From Capillidium heterosporum (taxonomy: Eukaryota; Entomophthoromycota; Entomophthoromycetes; Entomophthorales; Capillidiaceae), in NCBI GenBank assembly GCA_016630905.1, contig WBMQ01000001.1:2170001-2234000 (forward strand): a DNA stretch of 64,000 bases, read 5' to 3'. This document shows, one piece after another, positions 57,101 to 64,000 of this stretch (positions are counted from its first letter, which is position 1; each line of letters starts with the position of its first letter). The notes under the pieces were generated by a model, which ran no database searches, was not told where the DNA came from, and worked only from the letters and a program-made list of their open reading frames with translations. Both the position numbers and the translations under genes were made by a program.

Positions 57101-59717
57101 TTAGAAGTCGAACTCGTCATCATCGTAGGATTTGACAGGGCGAGGGTCGGGCACCGATGAGGTAGTATCGGGTGCACTAGATCCATTGGTGTCGGGCTGG
57201 GCACTGCCGTCAGGGTGAGGGTTAGCCCCGTTGATGGGTAGGTAGTTGGGTAGCGATCCATCGACTGGTGGGAGTGGATAGGTATTAGAGTCGGGGAAGC
57301 CCATCCTGATGGGAGGTCCAGCAATAACGGGGGGTTGGGAGGGGTCAGCGATGAATTGAGATGGGAAAGCAGCCAACGGGTTGTCGGGGAAGGCATTGGG
57401 GATGGAGACGTTGGGGTTGGTGCGATTTTCCAACGCTAAACTGCAGGTGTTGGAAATGGGGGCCACTCGGTTGGGGTCGCGCACGTAGTTGTTGGTAACT
57501 TTAGCCTCATACAATAAGTTTTCGTAGACCTCGGCGTGCTTGAGCATGAAATGCTTGATAATGTAGACTTCCCCTTTGAACATCTTGCTACAGCTGCTGC
57601 ACCGGTACTTTTCCTCGTCCTTGTCCTCCAACATGTTTTTAGCCATGTCGCTTTTTAATCTAAAAGGTCAATTTTAACACAAGGTAAAATTTTGGTTATT
57701 TACTTGGTAAGGTTAACGCCGCCAATATCTTCAATTTCAGGACTGTCGTCAGCGATGAGCCTTCGGTCAACTTTATTATCCAACTGCTCAGCCCATTGCT
57801 CTCCTGGAATTGGTTTAGTCGTTGAAATGGGGAGTTAAAAATTAATAGATCAAAGCGTACCTAGTCGGTTGTAGGAGAGACGGGGAAGCGGTCTATAGTG
57901 ATTATCGCGGCACCGGCGTTGCATCTCCATATCGTTCTCTGTACCGGTTGAGCAGTAGTAACAGTAGTTGAATACTCGACGCAGGTAAATTATGTACAGA
58001 TCCAACATTTTTTTAATCTTTACAGAATGATGAGCTTAGCCATTAGGATTAAAATTACCTCCCAGATGTCCTCATTGGGTTCACCTTGGTTAGCCGAACG
58101 GTTATTTCGGTAAATTGTCTGCAATCTCGCTTCGGCAATCGGAATGATATCAAATTCAGGGCCATGAAGGCTCTCAAAGTACTTGATCATCTTTTGAATT
58201 TGGTTACTATCCTTTTCGAGGCGTCTTGAGGATCCGGCAATTTCGTTGGTGAGTCGCGGTTTAACTTTGTGAGTATGGAGGGCAAAGTGGAAGTGAAACT
58301 CGTCAATCTATTAAAAGTTACTAAGTGTTTAACAGTGATATACTACGACGGTCTTATCCAGGGCTTCCAGAGCTTCATCCAAGTTGGTCTCCGGAGTGAA
58401 GAGGATCCAGCCCAATCGATGGAACTTTCGGGCGGGATTAGGCTCACTGAATATGATAAAAAGAAATGTACTGATTTTCCCACACACCTGCTAAATCGGT
58501 TGGTTAAACAATTTAAAGGAAACAAACCTCGGCTAGTTGAGCACGGGAGATGCTCGGGGGAACGTTCTTCAGGAACAGCACCTTCAGATTATCGGGCTCG
58601 ATTGTCATCTTTTTCATCGGGTCGTTTTGATTTTCAATCAAGTTGTTTAGGACATTTTCAAATCCGGTGGAATCAGCTATGTTGACAATCTCTTCTTGAA
58701 GTTCAGAAACTTTGACAATACTGTTGCTAGTTCCCTTTTACTTTAAAATTTTAAGATATAGACTTTGTCTAGAAATACCTCTTTTCGGCAAATCGTAACA
58801 GACTTCATCGAAGAAACCTTCTTTTAATGCAGTGACGAATTTCTCATATGCAATCAGTCGATTTGGCCTGTTTCGATTAAGCACTTCTTCGACATATCCT
58901 GGGTCATATTTCTCTTTAAACCAAGGTTCATTGATATGTTCTTTCACAAAGTTGCGAACTGAAATTGTAGTGTATTTTTTCTGATAGACACCGTACCGTT
59001 TTGAAATTGAGTAATCGGGTATACGTTCGTTAGGCTGAAGGGAACGTAGGTAGTCGGCAAAATAGTTGATAGAAACCATTTCGGGAAGAGTATATGGGTC
59101 TACAATCTCAACCCTATAGACTGGTAAGATACATTTAAAATAAATAATACATTGGATTATACTCTAGAGGTACGATGGGCTCAATTACCGAGCTATTGCG
59201 CGGGAGGTCGTAATCATAGTTGCTAACCATATATTCAGGTGGAGGCCTTTATGAAATTAGAAATGTATCTGTTTGGTACAAACCTATTGTGTCGATTATA
59301 GTATCCACTGAGCCCTCTCGAATATTCATCTGGTGAAAATCCTTTATACCGGTCGAATCTATCTGGCGACAAATTGCGGTAGGGATAGCTTTGCAAACTA
59401 TCTTCTATAGTCTCATTCCCATAGCGTATCCCAGGACGATAACCATCTTTCTCATAGTTTGGTTTGTATGAATCTACATCTTGAAAAGAATCTGGTGAGA
59501 TAGAGCGCTGTTTTTGGAATCCGCGATCTGGTAAAGTTAGCATAAGCGATTAAAATAAAGTACTGTAATCTCTAATTGGACTGCGTGATCTACTGGTATT
59601 CCTATTTGGTCGCTGTATGTAAGCTCTATTTGTCTTTTGACGTCGAGTGTCGGAGTCGGAGTCTTCTTCATCTCTGTTGGTAGTAGGCAGTTTCTTTTCA
59701 AAAGTATCGGTTGACAT
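57101..59717 (-). CDS. ARS2: ARS2/SERRATE RNA-effector homologue
   Basis: Nuclear cap-binding-complex partner linking capped transcripts to processing, export or decay. I resolve ten exons (59717-59564, 59527-59284, 59246-59151, 59113-58779, 58709-58528, 58490-58350, 58307-58059, 58017-57861, 57803-57704, 57659-57101) giving 738 aa, with introns of 36-69 nt. The N-terminus is Arg/Ser/Asp-rich and disordered. The SERRATE/Ars2 N-terminal domain begins near residue 160 (VDPYTLPEMVSINYFADYL, EPWFKEKYDPGYVEEVL). An RRM-like part contains NLKVLFLKNVPPSISRAQLAE and EPNPARKFHRLGWILFTPET. The central helical part has FHFALHTHKVKPRLTNEIAG. The C2H2 finger region is YRCSSCSKMFKGEVYIIKHF, followed by a Pro-rich tail ending in an acidic SYDDDEFDF. 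Length is close to plant SERRATE. Confidence 0.88.
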
Positions 59718-60629
59718 CTTAGAAAACTGGCTTATGCTCGAATTTATTATGACTTTGTATTACCTTTAAATAAATAGGCCACTTTCTCTAAACTGCCTTT
59801 GATGTATATCTAGTTGTCCTGTAAACTTTTGTCGTTCCTAAGAGTACACTTCTACAAGCTTTGAGCAAAAGCCAGTTTTGGCAATGAAAAGTTTCAAGGT
59901 AGAGCATCCTGATTTGTCAAAATTTTTAATTTAATCTCAACCCCATTAAGCCCAAATAGAATCGCGCTAAGCAGCCTTTTTTCCGACCTTGGTTAGCCTT
60001 TAGTCCGAGATCCTTCCTTCCTCAGTGGCTTGTTAGTTTTGTCTAGAAAGATAAAGAGAATAAGAGTAAATTGAAGGTATAAATATATCACAAGTATTCA
60101 AAACATCTTTGGCGAAGAAAAAGTCAAGCAACTAACTACAAAATCAAAATGACGACTTGGATAGTAGACTTTACTAAATGAAATGTGAAGAAACGTTCGA
60201 ACTTGAGTAATTTCATTTTACATCTCTTTTCTTAGAAGGTATTATTTTTACAATAAAGTCATTGTTTAGTGAATGAAGCTTATATCAAGAAAATCGTTGA
60301 AATTGTTGATCTTTGAACACTTTTCCACAAATTATATACCACAGTGATATCAGAAATGAAGACAATTTCAAGGCAAACAATAAGAAGTAAGATCATAAGT
60401 GTTAGAGGCCAAATATATATCTCCAAAAGAGTAAATATAGAAGTTTATTTAAAGCACTATAATCATTGAGTCATGTATAGAGCAAAACAATATGAATTAG
60501 AGCTTTAGCTTTAAAAAGATTTAGAAATAAACCCATATAAATATATAGTCCATAGCTTTCTAAATCCAAGTATAGTAAACCAATACAAGCGACACCAAGC
60601 TTTAACACCTTTGATCTATCAACTGCAGT
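59718..60629. other. Intergenic
   Basis: ARS2 promoter side. No gene recognised. Confidence 0.4.
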
Positions 60630-60728
60630 CTAGTCATCCGTACTTTGTTCCAAAAGTTTGTCAGGTACAAGATCCTCTAAGGTCCATAGTTTACCCACCA
60701 CTTCCAAATTGCTCAAGTCTGCCCCCAT
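60630..60728 (-). CDS. Possible 32-aa small ORF
   Basis: ATG to TAG encoding a polar acidic peptide (MGADLSNLEVVGKLWTLEDL and on). It has compact, non-random codons and lies divergent to the Dap1-like gene about 180 bp away. It could be a true microprotein, a terminal exon, or chance. No homologue recognised. Confidence 0.25.
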   Translation of the reverse strand: MGADLSNLEVVGKLWTLEDLVPDKLLEQSTDD

Positions 60729-60906
60729 TTTCTACTAATATAACGTCATCAAATAGAATGATCTAGAATTCTTTTCATTTTAGCCAATTAAACTCCAACT
60801 TCTACAACCAAATTTCCTATCCATCATCAACTCTATAAAAAGGAGTCAATCCTAAACTTCAACTTCAAATTTGTAAACAACACTTCTACAAAGAAAAGAA
60901 ATCAAG

Positions 60907-61382
60907 ATGTTTGGTGGAAACAACGACGAAGAACTGCCCCCTCAACCCGCTCCTTTATCAACCCCTTTTACCGCTGAACAGTTAGCTGAGTTCAACGGTG
61001 AAGTTGAAGGTAAACCCATCTATGTCTGTATTCGAGGTGACATTTTCGACGTCAGTTCCAACCCTACCAGTTACGCTAAAGGGGCTGGCTACAACATCTT
61101 TGCTGGGAAAGATGGTTCTTATGTAAGCCATTATTTTTAAATTACTATCCTTCTTTTTATATTTAAATTCTAATGTATTTTTGCTGCCTGTAGGGTTTAG
61201 CAGCTTCTTCATTGAAAGCTAAGGATGCCCATGGCGACATTAGCACCTTAAATGAGAAAACAGGTAATTTAAAATTTTTTCATACTTGTAACTTATATAC
61301 ATGCTAGATTGGTGTCTTGGATCACTGGCACTCCTTCTTCTCCAAGCGATACCCTATCATCGGCAAGTTGGTCAAGCAATAA
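60907..61382 (+). CDS. DAP1: Dap1/MAPR-type cytochrome b5-like haem protein
   Basis: Membrane-associated progesterone-receptor-like protein. Yeast Dap1 binds haem and supports cytochrome P450 enzymes of sterol synthesis. Exon 1 (60907-61122) has a Pro-rich start and then FTAEQLAEFNGEVEGKPIYV and IRGDIFDVSSNPTSY, the cytochrome-b5-like core, with YAKGAGYNIFAGKD containing the haem-liganding Tyr region. Exon 2 from 61194 gives GLAASSLKAKD and ISTLNEK. Exon 3 from 61306 gives VLDHWHSFFSKRYPIIGKLV and stops at 61380-61382. The exon 2-3 join is off by one base (see findings). No N-terminal membrane anchor is obvious. Confidence 0.82.
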
Positions 61383-61519
61383 ATTATAGTTTTTATCGTT
61401 GATTTATTTTGTAGTTATTTACGAAAAGCACATATAGTCTTGATAAATATAAAAACTATTTTCAATTTATTAATAAACATGGAGGTTAGTTTATCTTTTA
61501 AAATGTAAAGTGTATAGAA

Positions 61520-62569
61520 TTAGTAAAGGACAAGCAAACCTACAACAAAACCAACTTTGAGAAGACTCATCTGGTTGGTAAAGGCATTACTCGTAGAAGC
61601 ACTAGAAGATCCAAAGGGGAACGACTTATAATCCAAAGGGATATCATCAAATTGGGAAGGGTTAGGGGTACCCGGCCCACATCCAATACTAAAATTAATA
61701 TCAGCTAGCGTATAATGGTCATTCTGACTGAAATCCTTTTTACCCAAGAGGCCACTAGAATCCTCACCATCGGTACTGGAACTCAACTTGCCGTCAGTAC
61801 CACCGGAAGCAAAGTACAATTCCTGAGGGAAATGTTTGAAACCCAAAAGGGGTGGAGGCACCGTAACTGTTATATCTAAGCCATGGGTGATGCGTAAAAC
61901 TTTCCCAGTTAATTTTGATGTCAAATAGTTGGCGAAATCGGCGTTGCCGACTCTAGGCTGACCGTAAGTGATAAGCTGTACGTTAGTAGTCTTGAACTGA
62001 TGGACCATATCTAAAGCAGCTAACGAAGCTAAAGCACCGCCTAAGGAATGCCCAGTAACTATGATGGGCAAATTCTTCAAGTCAGGCTGTCCTTGGTAAG
62101 CAGTATTGATAGCCTTTAGGTAGTGCTTACGGATACTTTGGAACTGGAGGTTGAATCCCGAGTGAATTAACATGCTACCTACCTTGGATAAGTCGGTGTG
62201 AGCGAACGTTGAGTTGTAATCGGTTACACCTGCAGTTAAAATACTATTCCAATTCGTTTGGGATGCAGCACCTCTAAAGGAAAGGACTAGGCCTTTGGTA
62301 GTTCCCGTAGTCGTTGCCAAGTACCCTCGTATATCTAACAGTGGGTCATACAGAGTAGTTAGAACGGTGACATTCTTGATACGTCGGCAGCTGTCGCCAC
62401 AGGACCAGGATTTGAGTAGGTTGTCATTGGTGCAGTAGGCAGCTCCTGCTAGTGGTGCAATTGATATGGCTAGACTGCTGGCATCTTTGTCGGTGTAACT
62501 AACGCTGGTACCTACTAGGACGTTTAGTACGATAAACAGTTGGTTGATCGTATTCTTAAATAATAGCAT
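61520..62569 (-). CDS. Secreted, probably GPI-anchored class 3 lipase
   Basis: 349 aa, single exon. Signal peptide (LFIVLNVLVGTSVSY core), then the alpha/beta-hydrolase core of class 3 lipases/feruloyl esterases: LVLSFRGAASQTNWNSIL (oxyanion region), IHSGFNLQFQSIRKHYL, and IIVTGHSLGGALASLAALD with the nucleophile Ser in GHSLGG. Next come LITYGQPRVGNADFANY, the catalytic Asp in THGLDITVTVPP, and a late NDHYTLAD bearing the likely His. The C-terminus has a Ser/Thr-rich spacer (FGSSSASTSNAF) and a hydrophobic end (LLKVGFVVGLLVLY), which is a GPI-attachment signal. Likely a wall- or membrane-tethered extracellular lipase acting on host or substrate lipids. Confidence 0.88.
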   Translation of the reverse strand: MLLFKNTINQLFIVLNVLVGTSVSYTDKDASSLAISIAPLAGAAYCTNDNLLKSWSCGDSCRRIKNVTVLTTLYDPLLDIRGYLATTTGTTKGLVLSFRGAASQTNWNSILTAGVTDYNSTFAHTDLSKVGSMLIHSGFNLQFQSIRKHYLKAINTAYQGQPDLKNLPIIVTGHSLGGALASLAALDMVHQFKTTNVQLITYGQPRVGNADFANYLTSKLTGKVLRITHGLDITVTVPPPLLGFKHFPQELYFASGGTDGKLSSSTDGEDSSGLLGKKDFSQNDHYTLADINFSIGCGPGTPNPSQFDDIPLDYKSFPFGSSSASTSNAFTNQMSLLKVGFVVGLLVLY

Positions 62570-64000
62570 ATTGAAGCTCTTGTAGTCGTGTTGGTCTTGG
62601 AAGATTGAAATAAATCTAATGCAGGTATGAAAACTTTTAAAGTGCTACGCCAAAACCTCTCTTTGCTCTAACTGTATAGTGATGATTAAAGAGAAAGGTA
62701 TTTCCTGCACCATCGTTTATATATAGATATTTTCAATTAGCTTATTCGGTACCTTTGTAATCAATCTCAGCAACTTTGAAGGATAAATTGGAAAAATTTA
62801 CCGCACATTTTTGAATTCCAATAGTTTGTCTATAAACTGAATGGATTTCGGAAGTAAACTTAGAAAAGCTTACCCCGGAATTCGAAACAGGATACTAAGG
62901 TCCACCTCCCATTTTAGTATATTTATAGATCGCTTTAAAAATATATCTGAGAAATGTGGGAGTCTTGAGGTTACATAGCTTCCATACTTGGATGCTTGAG
63001 CTGTTCCCCATTAGCTTTAAAGCCTCATAGATTGACAAAGTGTTTATGGAACAGTTATTTGATCTTGGATTAGTAATTCTGGTCCAACTTCCGAAATCTA
63101 TATTTAAAATGCTTGGCATGGTTTACCTTGAGGTTTTTAGAACAGTAGCTATAGTAGAAATACTCCCATATAGTAATTTCGTAAAGCCAAGCCTTTGAAA
63201 CTGACCCGTTTTCAACTAGGATTATATCTATATGTTTCCATGACAGAGATGTTGTTGACTTTTAGCAATCAAATATTTTAGTAGATAAGTTGCCAGTACA
63301 AAACAAATCAATCGCCTTTGTCCGAAATATAAATATATTCAAGGAAGTTTTATAAACAGGATGCTTCCTTTATATATAGGTTTTACATTGTTGGTCACTA
63401 TATTGAATTTACTGTTCCATAATTCATAGACGATTTTAACTACTTAATCAAGATCTTATGCTATATATTTTGCAAAGTCCAATAAATGACATCTATTGTC
63501 TTTTATAAGCAATAATTTTTGTATATCAGATGGGCTCCCAATTTTCAGAGATTCGTCATAACAATTGTTTTGTGATTTAGAATAACTACTACCATTTGGA
63601 AGTAACCTACAAATTAAATATGTACTATAAAAAATAACTTGGAATTTGGTTCGGATGAAAGTAGTGGATATAATATATATATATATATATATATAATACT
63701 TGGTCCCATCTGACTAAGCTATTATTGAAATATAATTGCATGATTATAGTTTAATTTTCGGATTACTTCTTTGTTATATGGATTTAGATGCAATTAAATA
63801 TGAACTATTACAAGGTCTACAATACATCTATTGATCAATAACACTTAGAACTATATTAACAAGGCTCTATAATTTTCTTATGCCTATGCATTAAGCTCTT
63901 GGTTAAAAGTAATGTTCAGTTCAATATATGAGATCAGGAATGCTGATAAAGCTGACTTGATGTTCTTTAACCATATACATTTGAAGCTTTACATTCGTTC
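62570..64000. other. Right-hand intergenic region
   Basis: Lipase promoter side (TATATATA near 62718) and 1.2 kb of AT-rich DNA with no gene recognised. Confidence 0.4.
63669..63697. repeat. (TA)n microsatellite
   Basis: An almost pure run of TA dinucleotides, about 14 units. Confidence 0.8.

Noticed and set aside
57007-57396. 129-codon minus-strand ORF overlapping the ARS2 tail
   Set aside because: Alternative frame of the Pro-rich ARS2 C-terminal exon, with no independent support.

Overview
The window is nuclear DNA of an early-diverging filamentous fungus, most plausibly an entomophthoralean (Conidiobolus-type) species. It is AT-rich, and its genes carry many very short GT-AG introns (about 36-95 nt). 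The translation elongation factor is the EFL type rather than canonical eEF1A. Housekeeping genes sit beside clusters of small secreted proteins, with trypsin-like, DJ-1/PfpI-like and IS630/Tc1-type relics. The genus is an inference; no rRNA or mitochondrial marker is present.

Left part (0-7.4 kb): the 3' end of an unrecognised gene, a SAP30-like Sin3/HDAC subunit, and a 13-exon Rom/Rgf-type Rho GEF (DH-PH-CNH). 7.4-13.4 kb: a cluster of genes for secreted precursors ending in a short cationic amphipathic helix. A near-identical intact pair (9.7 and 11.1 kb) is flanked by three decayed paralogues. 14.4-20.4 kb: three GST-fold paralogues sharing one microexon structure, interrupted by an intact 8-cysteine secreted protein (17.1 kb) and a dead IS630/Tc1-like transposase. 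21-23 kb: a secreted M64-type metallopeptidase.

23.3-32.3 kb: a gene-poor stretch which on close reading is a one-strand tandem array of the same 8-cysteine secreted family. It holds two intact genes and five pseudogenes whose cysteine spacing is still readable. Relics of a small membrane-protein family follow (29.8-31.6 kb), including an inverted pair around a palindrome, with a third copy at 51.2 kb.

33.2-46.6 kb: a large, nearly identical inverted repeat (arms about 4.2 kb, spacer about 4.9 kb). The arms hold a dead DJ-1/PfpI gene, a dead membrane-protein ORF and a dead trypsin-like protease. The spacer holds two intact divergently transcribed genes: a 1023-aa helical-repeat protein (possibly TTI1-like) and a small mitochondrial-type membrane protein.

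46.6-54 kb is mostly relics: an Ecm33/Sps2-like L-domain pseudogene with five in-frame stops but no frameshift, and another 8-cysteine pseudogene. 54.2-62.6 kb is ordinary coding sequence: EFL (GC-rich, codon-optimised), a 59-aa secreted peptide precursor, a 10-exon ARS2/SERRATE homologue, a Dap1/MAPR-type cytochrome-b5-like protein and a GPI-type class 3 lipase. The last 1.4 kb has no gene I can support.

The best candidates for something undescribed are the tandem amphipathic-peptide precursor family, the 8-cysteine secreted family with its birth-and-death array, and the long inverted repeat enclosing an essential-looking gene.
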